This document shows, piece after piece, positions 17,071 to 27,466 of a DNA stretch of 64,000 nucleotides (the first letter of the stretch is position 1; each line of letters begins with the position of its first letter). The notes under the pieces are model-generated. The model searched no databases and was not told the DNA's origin. It worked only from the letters and a program-made list of their open reading frames with translations. Where the stretch lies: the NCBI RefSeq assembly GCF_031456835.1, contig NZ_JAVDVK010000001.1:3534001-3598000 (forward strand), in the 5' to 3' direction. Made by a program: the position numbers and the translations under genes. Origin of the DNA: Leifsonia shinshuensis (lineage in GTDB: Bacteria; Actinomycetota; Actinomycetes; Actinomycetales; Microbacteriaceae).

Positions 17071-18357
17071 GTGGCCCTCATCGTCCAGAAGTTCGGCGGA
17101 TCGTCCGTCGCGACCGCTGAGAGCATCAAGCGCGTCGCGAAGCGCATCGTCGAGACGCGCAAGGCGGGCAACGAGGTCGTCGTGGCGGTCTCGGCCATGG
17201 GCGACACCACCGACGAGCTCATCGATCTGGCGCACGAGGTCACCCCGATCCCCGAGCCGCGCGAACTCGACATGCTCCTCACCGCGGGCGAGCGCATCTC
17301 GATGGCGCTGCTCGCGATGGCCATCAAGAGCATGGGATACGACGCCCGGTCGTTCACCGGCAGCCAGGCCGGCATGATCACCGACGCCCAGCACGGTGCC
17401 GCGCGCATCGTCGACGTCACGCCCGGCCGCATCCAGGATGCGCTGAGCGAGGGCGCCATCGCGATCGTCGCCGGCTTCCAGGGCTTCAGCCGCGAATCCC
17501 GCGACATCACGACCCTCGGCCGGGGCGGCTCGGACACGACCGCGGTCGCTCTCGCCGCCGCGCTCCAGGCGGAGGTGTGCGAGATCTACACCGACGTCGA
17601 CGGGATCTTCACCTCCGACCCGCGGCAGGTGCCGCTGGCCCGCAAGATCGACCGCATCACCAGCGAGGAGATGCTCGAGCTCGCCGCCGCGGGCGCCAAG
17701 GTGCTGCACATCCGCGCCGTGGAGTATGCGCGCCGGCACAACGTGACGCTGCACGTGCGCTCGTCGTTCTCGAACAAGGAGGGCACCTACGTCCTCAACG
17801 AAGCAGCGGCGGCCGAAGCCGCCCAGAAGGATGGAACCGTGGAAGAGCCCATCATCTCCGGCGTCGCCACCGACCTGAGCGAGGCCAAGATCACCGTCGT
17901 CGGCGTTCCGGACGTGCCGGGCAAGGCCGCGCAGATCTTCAAGATCGTCGCGAAGGCCAACGCCAACGTCGACATGATCGTGCAGAACGTGTCCGCCGCG
18001 GCGACCAGCCTCACCGACATCTCCTTCACGCTGCCCAAGTCGGAGGGCCAGCGCGTGCTCACCGCCCTCACCGCGGAGCGCGACGAGGTCGGCTACCAGT
18101 CGCTCCAGTACGACGACCAGATCGGCAAGCTGGCCCTCGTCGGCGCCGGGATGCGCACCAACTCCGGAGTCTCGGCGAAGCTGTTCGAGGCCCTGTACGA
18201 CGCCGGCATCAACATCGAGATGATCTCCACCAGCGAGATCCGCATCTCAGTCGTGACGCGCGCCGACACGGTCGCCGAGGCGGCTCGCGTCGTGCACACC
18301 GCCTTCGGCCTCGACGGCGACGAGAAGGCCATCGTCTACGCCGGCACCGGCCGCTGA
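17071..18357 (+). CDS. lysC: Aspartate kinase
   Basis: First enzyme of lysine/threonine/methionine and diaminopimelate synthesis, phosphorylating aspartate. Its 428 residues start [12 protein letters not shown]; the kinase domain spans about 1-240 ([20 protein letters not shown] in part) and two ACT regulatory domains follow (about 265-420, with [17 protein letters not shown] and [19 protein letters not shown]). GTG 17071 has AGGAG five bases upstream and gives the family N terminus, so I reject the longer GTG at 17053. An internal start at 17839 probably makes a separate beta subunit. asd follows 87 bp downstream. Confidence 0.97.
   Translation: MALIVQKFGGSSVATAESIKRVAKRIVETRKAGNEVVVAVSAMGDTTDELIDLAHEVTPIPEPRELDMLLTAGERISMALLAMAIKSMGYDARSFTGSQAGMITDAQHGAARIVDVTPGRIQDALSEGAIAIVAGFQGFSRESRDITTLGRGGSDTTAVALAAALQAEVCEIYTDVDGIFTSDPRQVPLARKIDRITSEEMLELAAAGAKVLHIRAVEYARRHNVTLHVRSSFSNKEGTYVLNEAAAAEAAQKDGTVEEPIISGVATDLSEAKITVVGVPDVPGKAAQIFKIVAKANANVDMIVQNVSAAATSLTDISFTLPKSEGQRVLTALTAERDEVGYQSLQYDDQIGKLALVGAGMRTNSGVSAKLFEALYDAGINIEMISTSEIRISVVTRADTVAEAARVVHTAFGLDGDEKAIVYAGTGR
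17839..18357 (+). other. Internal translation start for aspartate kinase beta subunit
   Basis: In-frame GTG at 17839 (GTG-GAA-GAG-CCC) is preceded by AGAAGGA with seven bases spacing, placed exactly at the boundary between the kinase and ACT domains. In Corynebacterium and Bacillus such internal starts yield the alpha2beta2 enzyme. Product would be 172 residues with both ACT domains. Confidence 0.6.
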
Positions 18358-18417
18358 CCCGAAGACGACCACCGCAGATCCACCCGGAGGGAATAGCCGC
18401 GCCGACCGTGGCATTGA

Positions 18418-19530
<1,113 letters not shown>

Positions 19531-19615
19531 CTCCCGGCCCGTCTCCGCGGCCCCCGATGTCTCGATATCGAGAGATCGGGGGCACCCGCGGGGTGGGTCC
19601 GGCGTGCCCGCATCA

Positions 19616-19621
19616 TAGGAT
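19616..19621 (+). promoter_or_regulatory. -10 element of a leaderless mqo transcript
   Basis: TAGGAT followed by six bases and the GTG start of mqo at 19628; no ribosome site intervenes. Confidence 0.6.
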
Positions 19622-19627
19622 TGACGG

Positions 19628-21103
19628 GTGAGCAATTCTCCCATCGACGTCGTCCTCATCGGCGGCGGCATCATGAGTGCCACGCTGGGGGCCATGATCC
19701 AGCGCGTGCAGCCCGACTGGAGCATCCGGATCTACGAACGCCTGGGCGAAGTGGCCCAGGAGTCGTCGAACCCGTGGAACAACGCCGGCACCGGTCACGC
19801 CGCCCTCTGCGAGCTCAACTACATGCCCGAGGCGTCCGACGGCACCGTCGACCCCGCTAAGGCGATCAGCATCAATGAGCAGTTCCAGCTCAGCCGGCAG
19901 TTCTGGGCGAGCCTGGTGGAGGCCGGGGATCTGCCCGAGCCGAACACATTCATCAACTCGACGCCGCACATGACGTTCGTCCGCGGCCGCGACAACGTTC
20001 GCTACCTGCGCAAGCGCTACGAGGCGCTCAAGGACCAGCCGCTGTTCGCCGGCATGGAGTACTCGGAGGACCCGGCCGTGATCGGCCAGTGGACCCCGCT
20101 GCTGACTAAGAAGCGCAGCACGAAGCAGCGCATCGCCGCCACCCGCCAGACCTCCGGCACCGACGTCGACTTCGGCGCGCTCACGCGCGCGCTCATCGAC
20201 AACCTGGTCGAGAACGGCGCGGAGCTGGCGCTCAACCACAGCGTGCGCGGCATCAAGCGCACCAAGGACGGCCTGTGGCGCCTCCGCGTGCGCCACGACG
20301 TCGGTCGCACCTCGCACGTCGCCACCGCCCGCTTCGTCTTCGTCGGCGCCGGCGGCGGTGCGCTCCACCTGCTGCAGAAGTCGGGCATCCCCGAGATCAA
20401 GGGTTTCGGCGGGTTCCCGATCTCCGGTCAGTTCCTGCGCACCACCGATCCGAAGATCGTGGCGCAGCACCAGGCGAAGGTGTACGGCAAGGCCGCCGTC
20501 GGCGCCCCGCCGATGTCCGTGCCGCACCTCGACACCCGCGTCGTCGACGGACAGGCCTCGCTGCTCTTCGGCCCGTACGCCGGGTTCAGCCCGAAGTTCC
20601 TGAAGACCGGTTCGTGGTTCGACCTGCCCGGCTCCGTGCGCCCCGGCAATCTCGGCCCGATGCTGGCCGTGGCTCGCGACAACTTCGACCTCATCAAGTA
20701 CCTGGTCGGCGAGCTGCTCGCCTCCCGGGCCAAGAAGCTCAAGGCGCTGCAGGAGTTCATGCCGACGGCCGACGGCAAGGACTGGGAGCTGATCACCGCC
20801 GGCCAGCGCGTGCAGGTCATGAAGAAGGACCCGAAGAAGGGCGGCGTGCTCCAGTTCGGAACCGAGGTCGTCGCCGCGGAGGACGGCTCCATCGCGGGCC
20901 TGCTCGGCGCCTCGCCGGGCGCATCCACCGCCGTGCCGATCATGGTCGACCTGCTCAAGCACTGCTTCCCGGACCGGTTCGCCGGCTGGCTGCCGACGAT
21001 CAAGGAGCTCATCCCCACGGTCGGCTCGACGCTGAACGACCGCCCCGAGGAGGCGCAGCGGGTGCTGGCCACGACGGCGGAGACCCTGCACCTGCAGCAG
21101 TAA
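19628..21103 (+). CDS. mqo: Malate:quinone oxidoreductase
   Basis: Membrane-associated FAD enzyme that oxidises malate to oxaloacetate and passes electrons to the quinone pool. 491 residues, normal length. The FAD-binding N terminus is [39 protein letters not shown] and [19 protein letters not shown] are Mqo hallmarks, and the C terminus ends in [18 protein letters not shown]. Expressed from its own leaderless promoter. It sits apart from other TCA-cycle genes here. Confidence 0.97.
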   Translation: MSNSPIDVVLIGGGIMSATLGAMIQRVQPDWSIRIYERLGEVAQESSNPWNNAGTGHAALCELNYMPEASDGTVDPAKAISINEQFQLSRQFWASLVEAGDLPEPNTFINSTPHMTFVRGRDNVRYLRKRYEALKDQPLFAGMEYSEDPAVIGQWTPLLTKKRSTKQRIAATRQTSGTDVDFGALTRALIDNLVENGAELALNHSVRGIKRTKDGLWRLRVRHDVGRTSHVATARFVFVGAGGGALHLLQKSGIPEIKGFGGFPISGQFLRTTDPKIVAQHQAKVYGKAAVGAPPMSVPHLDTRVVDGQASLLFGPYAGFSPKFLKTGSWFDLPGSVRPGNLGPMLAVARDNFDLIKYLVGELLASRAKKLKALQEFMPTADGKDWELITAGQRVQVMKKDPKKGGVLQFGTEVVAAEDGSIAGLLGASPGASTAVPIMVDLLKHCFPDRFAGWLPTIKELIPTVGSTLNDRPEEAQRVLATTAETLHLQQ

Positions 21104-21129
21104 CAGGCGCACGCACCGGCGTCGAACGC

Positions 21130-21342
21130 TGGACAAACGCGTGGGCGGCCTGTTATCGTCGTCCCCGCTATGAAGTGAGAATCTCCTGACGTCCCGCGCC
21201 TGAGGCGCCGTCGATGTGAGTTGAGGACCCACTGGTCTAGCGCGCTGCCCGGTCAGGCACCTGGGCGCTCCGGCGCACCTCACGACGGAGATCGCCCGGC
21301 GGGAACCTGCTCCTCATCGGAGCGCCCGGAAAGGCGGTTCCC
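21130..21342 (+). promoter_or_regulatory. Promoter and structured 5' leader of the ABC-F gene (candidate attenuator)
   Basis: TGGACA at 21130-21135 and the extended -10 TGTTATCGT (21151-21159) give a transcript starting near 21166, about 175 bases before the gene. The leader opens with a two-codon frame ATG-AAG-TGA at 21170-21178. Stem A pairs GGGCGCTCCG (21263-21272) with CGGAGCGCCC (21318-21327). Stem B pairs GGGAACC (21301-21307) with GGTTCCC (21336-21342), ending at the start codon and enclosing the ribosome site GGAAAGG (21328-21334). The two stems cross each other, so they exclude each other or form a pseudoknot. Confidence 0.55.
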
Positions 21343-22956
21343 ATGCCAACCATCACTCTCGCACCCCTGCGCGCCGACGGCGTCTCGGTCGTCTACGGCG
21401 TTCGCCGGGTGCTCACCGACGTCTCGCTCACCGTTGCGCCGGGACACCGTCTCGGCCTGATCGGCGAGAACGGAGCGGGCAAGTCGACGCTGCTCCGCGT
21501 CCTCTCCGGCAACGAGACCCCCGACAGCGGCGTGCTGTCACGTCCCGAGCGCACCGGCTTCCTCTGGCAGGAGGTCCGCTTCGAGCCGGGGGAGACGCTG
21601 GCTGCCCTTCTCGAGCACGCGCTCGCCGACGTCCGCGCCATCGAGCGCGAGCTCGAGGAAGCCGCGGTCGCGCTCGGCGGCGACGACCCGTCCGCCGCCG
21701 CTCGGTACGACGCGGCGCTGGCGGCCGCCGAGCGGGCGGAGCTCTGGAGCGTCGACGCACGGCGGGACGAGCTGCTCGCCGGCCTCGGCGTCGGCGACAT
21801 CCCGCTGGCCCGGCGGCTCAGCGAGGTCTCCGGCGGCCAGCGCAGCCGGTTCGCCCTGGCGGCGCTGCTGCTCGGCCGGCCGGACGCCCTCCTGCTCGAC
21901 GAGCCGACCAACCACCTGGACGACGAGGCCGCCGCGTTCCTGGAGCGTCAGCTGAAGGGATGGGCGGGGCCGGTGATCTTCGCCAGCCACGACCGCGCCT
22001 TCCTCGACGCCGTGGCCACCGGACTCCTGGACCTCGACCCGGCACGCTCCGGGACCACCGTGTTCGGCGGCGGCTACAGCGCGTACCTCGCGGAGAAGGC
22101 GGCCGAGCGGGCGCGCTGGGAGAAGCAGTTCGCCGACGAGCAGCAGGAGCTCAAGGAGCTGAAGCACGCCGTCGACGTCACCGCGCGCTCCATCGCCTGG
22201 TCCGGGAAGGTGCGCGACAACGACAAGTTCGTGAAGTCGGTGAAGGGCAACGCGCTCGATCGGCAGATCAGCCGCCGCATCCGGAACGCCGAGGGCCGCC
22301 TGGACGATCTGCGTGGATCCCAGGTGGCGAAGCCGCCTGCCCACCTCGCGTTCGCCGGGATCCCGTCGGGGTTCCAGGCGCTCGGGGACGATGCGGGCGT
22401 GCTGGTGCACGCCCGCGGGATCCGTATCCCGGGCCGCCTGAGCATGGCGGAGTTCGCCGTGCCCGCGAATGCTCGCATCCTCGTGACGGGCGCCAACGGA
22501 GCGGGCAAATCGACCCTGCTCGCGGTGCTCGCCGGCCGGCTCGACCCCGAGTCGGGCGCGGTGCAACGCCGCCGAGGCGTGCGGATCGCTCTGCTGGAGC
22601 AAGACGTGCGGTTCGCCGACCCGAACTCCACCCCCCGCCGCATCTACCAGGCGTCGGTGGGGGAGCGCAGGGCCGAGGCGGTGCCGCTCACGTCGCTCGG
22701 GATCATCGCTCCGCGCGACGTCGACCGGCCCGTCGGCGCACTCTCGGTCGGGCAGCAGCGCCGGCTCGCGCTCGCGCTGATCGTCGCCAGGCCGCCGCAC
22801 CTGTTCCTGCTCGACGAGCCGACGAACCACCTGTCGCTCTCCCTCGCCACCGAGTTGGAGGAGGCGCTGGGCGCGTACCCGGGAGCGGTCGTGGTGGCCA
22901 GCCACGACCGCTGGCTGCGGTCGGGATGGACGGGCGACGTCGTGCACCTTGCTTAA
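21343..22956 (+). CDS. ABC-F family ATP-binding protein (ribosome-associated; possible antibiotic resistance)
   Basis: Cytosolic ABC-F proteins act on the ribosome; some displace antibiotics, others assist translation. 537 residues without membrane segments. First ATPase domain: Walker A GENGAGKST, signature LSEVSGGQRSRFAL and LLLDEPTNHLDDEA. A charged linker lies at about 245-325. Second domain: TGANGAGKST, signature LSVGQQRRLALAL and LLDEPTNHLSL. C-terminal extension is absent. The long structured leader is typical of drug-inducible ABC-F genes, which is the main reason to suspect resistance, although the substrate class cannot be told. Confidence 0.88.
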   Translation: MPTITLAPLRADGVSVVYGVRRVLTDVSLTVAPGHRLGLIGENGAGKSTLLRVLSGNETPDSGVLSRPERTGFLWQEVRFEPGETLAALLEHALADVRAIERELEEAAVALGGDDPSAAARYDAALAAAERAELWSVDARRDELLAGLGVGDIPLARRLSEVSGGQRSRFALAALLLGRPDALLLDEPTNHLDDEAAAFLERQLKGWAGPVIFASHDRAFLDAVATGLLDLDPARSGTTVFGGGYSAYLAEKAAERARWEKQFADEQQELKELKHAVDVTARSIAWSGKVRDNDKFVKSVKGNALDRQISRRIRNAEGRLDDLRGSQVAKPPAHLAFAGIPSGFQALGDDAGVLVHARGIRIPGRLSMAEFAVPANARILVTGANGAGKSTLLAVLAGRLDPESGAVQRRRGVRIALLEQDVRFADPNSTPRRIYQASVGERRAEAVPLTSLGIIAPRDVDRPVGALSVGQQRRLALALIVARPPHLFLLDEPTNHLSLSLATELEEALGAYPGAVVVASHDRWLRSGWTGDVVHLA

Positions 22957-22958
22957 GG

Positions 22959-22976
22959 TTCGAACATATGTTCGAA
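22959..22976. promoter_or_regulatory. LexA (SOS) box
   Basis: TTCGAACATATGTTCGAA is a perfect 18-base palindrome matching the Gram-positive/actinobacterial LexA consensus GAAC-N4-GTTC. It ends seven bases before the radical-SAM start codon and 3 bp after the stop of the ABC-F gene. Confidence 0.85.
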
Positions 22977-22983
22977 TGGAGGC

Positions 22984-24120
22984 ATGCGTTGGAGTGGTCA
23001 GGAGCTGTCGGCCGATGAGCCGTCCGCTCTGCCGGGTCTCGCCCGGCTGAACAATCTGGTGCGCTCGGTGCGCACGCCCGACTTCGCCGGCATCACGTTC
23101 CACGAGGTGCTGGCGAAGTCGGCGCTCAACCGCATCCCCGGCGGGGGAGGGCCGATGCCGTTCGGCTGGACCATCAACCCCTACCGCGGCTGTTCGCACG
23201 CGTGCGTGTACTGCTTCGCGCGGCCCACCCACACCTACCTCGACCTCGACTCGGGCAAGGACTTCGACAACGAGATCATCGTGAAGGTCAACGTGGCGGA
23301 GGTGCTTCGCAAAGAGCTCTCCAAGCCGGGCTGGGGCCACCATCCGGTCGCTCTCGGAACCAACACCGACCCGTATCAGCGGGCCGAGGGCCGCTATTCG
23401 CTCATGCCGGGCATCATCGACGCGCTGGCCGACAGTGGCACGCCCTTCAGCATCCTGACCAAGGGCTCGTTGCTGCGGCGCGACCTCGACCGGCTCGCCG
23501 AGGCGAACCGGCGCGTCCCCGTCGACCTCGCGATGTCGATCGCGGTCTACGACGACGAACTGCAGCAGTCCGTCGAGCCCGGCACTCCGACCACGAAGGC
23601 GCGCCTCGCGACCGTGACGGCGGTGCGCGAGCACGGGCTCGACTGCAGCGTGTTCCTGATGCCGATCATCCCGTATCTGACGGACACGCGGGCCCATCTC
23701 GACGAGGCGCTCAAACAGGCCAAGGAGGCGGGCGCAACGTCCGTCCTCTATTCGGCGCTGCATTTGAAGCCGGGCGTGAAGGAGTGGTTCTACCTCTGGC
23801 TCGGTCGCGAGCATCCCGAACTGCTCCCGCGGTACCGGCAGATGTACGGGCGGGGCACCTATGCGCCGCAGGAGTACCGGAAGTGGCTGGCGGCACGCAT
23901 CAAGCCGCTGATCCGCTCGCACGGACTCGAGCGCGGACAGGAGGATCCGCTGACGGGCGGCGTGCGGTCGAGTGCGCTCGGGATGATGCGCGACGACGAG
24001 GGGGAGCGTCAGACCGTCGGCTCGGCGGTGCGAGCGGGGGGTGCGACGGAGACTCCGGACGCGGCATCGCTGGTGTCCGCGTCCTTGACCGGCCTGGGGG
24101 TGCAACCGACGCTGTTCTGA
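22984..24120 (+). CDS. Radical SAM protein, Rv2578c/SplB-like family
   Basis: A 378-residue iron-sulfur enzyme. The cluster motif is GCSHACVYCFA with Cys 70, 74 and 77 (CxxxCxxC). The preceding FGWTINPYRG and following VALGTNTDPYQRAEGRY are typical of the Rv2578c group, which is related to spore photoproduct lyase. The chemistry of this group is not established. A perfect LexA box overlaps its promoter, so DNA-damage induction is strongly suggested and a repair-related role is plausible (inference). The GGAGG is only one base from ATG 22984; that start is kept because it gives the family N terminus. Confidence 0.88.
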   Translation: MRWSGQELSADEPSALPGLARLNNLVRSVRTPDFAGITFHEVLAKSALNRIPGGGGPMPFGWTINPYRGCSHACVYCFARPTHTYLDLDSGKDFDNEIIVKVNVAEVLRKELSKPGWGHHPVALGTNTDPYQRAEGRYSLMPGIIDALADSGTPFSILTKGSLLRRDLDRLAEANRRVPVDLAMSIAVYDDELQQSVEPGTPTTKARLATVTAVREHGLDCSVFLMPIIPYLTDTRAHLDEALKQAKEAGATSVLYSALHLKPGVKEWFYLWLGREHPELLPRYRQMYGRGTYAPQEYRKWLAARIKPLIRSHGLERGQEDPLTGGVRSSALGMMRDDEGERQTVGSAVRAGGATETPDAASLVSASLTGLGVQPTLF

Positions 24121-24145
24121 TCGCCGCCGGGTGACGTCCGGGCGA

Positions 24146-24192
24146 GGGGTACACACCGCGGGGTACACTCCCGCGACTCGGGGTGCCATAAT
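24146..24192 (+). promoter_or_regulatory. Promoter with direct repeats upstream of the two-component operon
   Basis: GGGGTACAC occurs at 24146-24154 and 24160-24168 (14-bp period). CATAAT at 24187-24192, preceded by TGC, is the -10. The repeats cover the -35 region, a typical place for a response-regulator activator, possibly the one encoded by the third gene of the operon. Confidence 0.5.
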
Positions 24193-24236
24193 CCCGGAGG
24201 GACCGAGGCGCGCTCGGATCCGGAAGGGCGGGACTC

Positions 24237-25490
24237 ATGTCGCTCGGTCTGCCCAGCCATCTGGCACGACCGGCGAATTCGCGCGCCCTCGCCGCGGCCG
24301 CCCGCTGGGCCGGCCTGGTCTGCCTCGCCGCGGCGGCGGTGAACGTCGCCACGACCCTCGTCGGCTCCGACCGTCCCTCCTCGTGGATCACCCTGCTCGT
24401 CCTCGTCCCGATGGCCGGGCTCCTCCTGCTCCTCGCTCGCGGGCGCACCGCGGCGCTGACGGTCGCGTACCTGCTCGTCGGCGCCGTCTGCACCTACCTC
24501 TACGTCGTCACCCTGTTCACCAGCACGCCCGCCTACCGCGACACCAACCTGTTCGTCGTCGCCCTCCCCGTCGTCGCCATGACGCTGGTGGGCGGAACGG
24601 GCACAGGCGCGCTCGCGGGCATCCTCTGGGCGACCCTCGGGTTCGCGCTCGCCGAGGCCGCGGTCATCCTCGGCGCCGCGACGACCGATCGCATCTACGT
24701 CCCCGACGCGATCTCACTCGGCGCCTACCTGCTGCTCGTCGGCATCCTCGCCTACGACGGGTTGACCCGTGGCACCCGGTCGCGCGCGCAGACCACCCTG
24801 CACCGGGCGGTGCGCGACGCCCGGCTCGTCGACCTGCGACGCGAGATCCTGGCGGAGGCGACCGCCGATCTCCATGACACGGTGCTCAGCGAGCTGATCG
24901 CCGTGGCCGGGGCCCGACCCGGCCCTCTCGACGCCCGCCTCACCAAGCGCATCGAGGCCGATCTGCACGGGCTCGGCACCCGGGTGTCCGGGGCGGAAGC
25001 GGGGCCCGGGGCCGTCGCGGCAGGCACCGACCAGGGCACGACCGGGGCAGCCGTGCCGGGTGCCGACCCCTGGTACGACAGCGAGCTCCACCGCGCCATC
25101 GAGGACGCCCGCGACGAGGGCCTCACCGTCGACATCTCGGGGGACCGCGCATCGTTCGTGCGACTCGACGAGGACGTCCGCCGGGCGGTGGGTCTCGCCG
25201 TGCGGCAGTGCCTGGTCAACGTGGTGCGCCACTCGGGCAGCCCGACCGCGGAGGTCGCGCTCTCCGCCGGGTCCGGTTCGCTGTCGGTCATGGTGGTGGA
25301 CGGCGGCAGCGGCTTCCCGGTGACCGGTCCCACCGCCGACCGGCTCGGCCTCCGCCAGTCGGTGCACGAGCGGATCGCGCGCGTCGGCGGGACGGTCGAC
25401 ATCTATTCGACGACGGATGTGGGGACGACGGTGATCCTGACCGTGCCGACCGGACCGCGGGCGGCGGCAGGGGAGGGCGGAGCCGCATGA
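24237..25490 (+). CDS. Sensor histidine kinase (HisKA_3/NarL-type partner)
   Basis: 417 residues. About six hydrophobic segments fill residues 20-180. The dimerisation segment has LHDTVLSEL with the phospho-acceptor His at about residue 213. The ATPase domain follows a variable Gly/Ala-rich linker: N-box QCLVNVVRHSG (about 325-335), G1 VVDGGSGF and G2 region GLRQSVHERIARVGG. This is the layout of kinases that pair with LuxR-type response regulators. The stop overlaps the next start (ATGA at 25487). The signal is unknown; no large extracellular domain is present, so sensing within or near the membrane is likely. Confidence 0.85.
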   Translation: MSLGLPSHLARPANSRALAAAARWAGLVCLAAAAVNVATTLVGSDRPSSWITLLVLVPMAGLLLLLARGRTAALTVAYLLVGAVCTYLYVVTLFTSTPAYRDTNLFVVALPVVAMTLVGGTGTGALAGILWATLGFALAEAAVILGAATTDRIYVPDAISLGAYLLLVGILAYDGLTRGTRSRAQTTLHRAVRDARLVDLRREILAEATADLHDTVLSELIAVAGARPGPLDARLTKRIEADLHGLGTRVSGAEAGPGAVAAGTDQGTTGAAVPGADPWYDSELHRAIEDARDEGLTVDISGDRASFVRLDEDVRRAVGLAVRQCLVNVVRHSGSPTAEVALSAGSGSLSVMVVDGGSGFPVTGPTADRLGLRQSVHERIARVGGTVDIYSTTDVGTTVILTVPTGPRAAAGEGGAA

Positions 25491-26725
25491 CCGCGCTCAG
25501 CCCCCGCACGATCGTCGGGGCACGCTCGGTGGTCGTGGAACGCACCCCGCAGCGGCTCGACCCCCTCGGCGCGCAGTCCGCCTGGCTCCTGGTTCCCCTC
25601 CTCGGCACCGTCGCGGTCGTGTACGCCGTGTTCTCGACCATCGGCCACGCGCGCGGGATCCACGACCCGGCCCTGGCGGTGCTCGCTCTCGTCGTGCTCC
25701 TGATCGCGGTGGTGGTGGTCTCCATCCGCACGCATCCCGCGTTCGCTCCGTTCGGCCGGTGGTCGCACTTCTGCATCATCGCGACCGTCGTCACCGCCGC
25801 ATGCCTGTTCACGGCGTCCGTGTGGGGGCACAACGACCGCATCCAGGACGACTGGGGCCAGATCGCCGTGGCGCTGCTGCTCGTGCTGATGCCGCTGTAC
25901 CGCCCGGTCGGCGAAGTGGCCGGCTCGGCGGTCGTGGCGGCGCTGGTGCTGGGTGCGCTGGCGGCGGCCGAGGACTCGGTCACCATCGCGAACTCGCCGC
26001 TGGTGTACGCCACCGTGGCAGCGACGCCGATCCTGGCACTGGCCGCGGGTGGCGCCGGGTACGCCTGGACGCTGACCGGCGAGACGCTGCGGTGGCGCGA
26101 GGTGGCGCGGGACGGCCAGGCGCGGCTCGAGGGCGAGCTCCGGCAGGCGGCCGAGCGGATGGTCGCGCAGGAGCGCATGACATCGCTCAACGCCGAGGCG
26201 GTCCCGTTCCTCACGGGACTCATCCAGCGCGGCACCGTGACGCCGGAGGACGCGCAGACGGCCCGGGCGATCGCCGAACGGCTGCGCGCCGACTCGGTGC
26301 GGGCGGTGGCGAGCCCGTGGCTCGAGGACACGATCGAGCTGGCGCTCGGATCCCGGCTGGCGGCGTCGAGGCGCCCCCTCGCCGGAGGCTCCGACCGGGT
26401 GGACGACCCGGACCGCCTCGAGCGCGTTCTGACCTCCGACCAGCGGGCGATCGTCGGCGCGCTGATCGCCACCGTCGCCGGCTTCCCGGGCCTCGACCCC
26501 GCATCCCTCAGCATCACCGCCCGCGATCCCGAGCATCCCGTCTTCGTGCTGCGAGCCCGGGTCGACGGCCACCGGGGTGAGCTGCGCCGCGACCTGCTGC
26601 CGTTCGTCAGCTCGCTCAACGCGGTCGTCATGCGCGCCACCATGCGGGTCCGCGGCGGCGAGGTGGTCGTCCGGTTCGCGTACCCGGAGGCCGGGTTCCC
26701 CTACCCTGGAGGGAGACGCCGATGA
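25487..26725 (+). CDS. Kinase-like membrane protein without a recognisable catalytic domain
   Basis: 412 residues. The first about 195 form roughly six membrane segments, like the preceding kinase. A helical region (LRWREVARDGQARLEGELRQAAERM in part, about 200-225) stands where a DHp would be, but the expected HD pair is replaced by ERMTSLNAEAV. No N-box, G1 or G2 motif can be found in the C-terminal 180 residues. I do not recognise a family by name. Its position between kinase and response regulator, with 4-base overlaps on both sides, suggests a sensory or scaffold subunit of the same system, perhaps a diverged duplicate of the kinase. Confidence 0.7.
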   Translation: MTALSPRTIVGARSVVVERTPQRLDPLGAQSAWLLVPLLGTVAVVYAVFSTIGHARGIHDPALAVLALVVLLIAVVVVSIRTHPAFAPFGRWSHFCIIATVVTAACLFTASVWGHNDRIQDDWGQIAVALLLVLMPLYRPVGEVAGSAVVAALVLGALAAAEDSVTIANSPLVYATVAATPILALAAGGAGYAWTLTGETLRWREVARDGQARLEGELRQAAERMVAQERMTSLNAEAVPFLTGLIQRGTVTPEDAQTARAIAERLRADSVRAVASPWLEDTIELALGSRLAASRRPLAGGSDRVDDPDRLERVLTSDQRAIVGALIATVAGFPGLDPASLSITARDPEHPVFVLRARVDGHRGELRRDLLPFVSSLNAVVMRATMRVRGGEVVVRFAYPEAGFPYPGGRRR

Positions 26726-27420
26726 CATCCGCACACCACGACCCCACCGCGACCGGCGGCTCTCCCGGCCATGCCGAGCCGCCGATCCGTCTCGCCATCC
26801 TCGACGACCACGAGATCCTGCTGGACAGCCTGGCTTCCTGGATCGAGCGCAACGCTCCCGAGTTCGACCTCGTCGTGCGCGCCGGCAGCTGGCTCGAGCT
26901 CGTCCACAGCGACGCGTTCCCCACCGACGTCGTCATCATGGACCTGCAGCTGAAGGAGTCCGTGTCCATCGGCGCGCGCGTCCGCACCTGTCGCGCGGCC
27001 GGGGCGAAGGTGGTCGTGCTGAGCGCCGTCGACACCCCGGAGGACCGCGAGGCCGCCCTCGGGGCCGGCGCGGTCGCGTACATCACCAAGTCGCAGCCGA
27101 TGGCCGAACTGGTCGCGGCCGCTCTGTCCGCCGCCGGACGCGGCGCCGGCCGCGCCGCGTCCTCGCCGCCCGCATGGCGGCCGAAGCCGCTCATCCCGGA
27201 GACAGCGCGGCCGCGGCTCAGCGACGGGGAGCGCCAGGCGCTCGTGCTCTACGCCGACGGCAGGACGACGTCCGAGGTCGCCCAGGCGATGAATGTCCAG
27301 TACGAGACGGCCAAGACGTACCTCCGCCGCGTCCGCGAGAAGTACGGAAAGGCCGGGCGTCCCACCAGCTCGCGCGCCGACCTGATCCGCCGCGCGGCCG
27401 AGGACGGCTACCTCACCTGA
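26722..27420 (+). CDS. LuxR/NarL-family response regulator
   Basis: A 232-residue two-domain regulator. Receiver domain at about 22-140: acidic pair in LAILDDHEIL, phospho-acceptor Asp in VVIMDLQLKES, switch Ser in VVLSAVD and Lys in YITKSQ. C-terminal helix-turn-helix: LSDGERQALVLYADGRTTSE, then QYETAKTYLRRVREKYGK. It overlaps the preceding gene by ATGA. Expected to be phosphorylated by the kinase at 24237-25490. It has no partner promoter elsewhere in the window except possibly its own (24146-24168). Confidence 0.92.
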   Translation: MTSAHHDPTATGGSPGHAEPPIRLAILDDHEILLDSLASWIERNAPEFDLVVRAGSWLELVHSDAFPTDVVIMDLQLKESVSIGARVRTCRAAGAKVVVLSAVDTPEDREAALGAGAVAYITKSQPMAELVAAALSAAGRGAGRAASSPPAWRPKPLIPETARPRLSDGERQALVLYADGRTTSEVAQAMNVQYETAKTYLRRVREKYGKAGRPTSSRADLIRRAAEDGYLT

Positions 27421-27454
27421 CGTGGCGTCACGGCGATGCATGCCGCGCGCCGCA

Positions 27455-27460
27455 TAGGAT
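27455..27460 (+). promoter_or_regulatory. -10 element of a leaderless tdk transcript
   Basis: TAGGAT, six bases, then the GTG start at 27467; identical layout to mqo. Confidence 0.6.
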
Positions 27461-27466
27461 CGGTTC

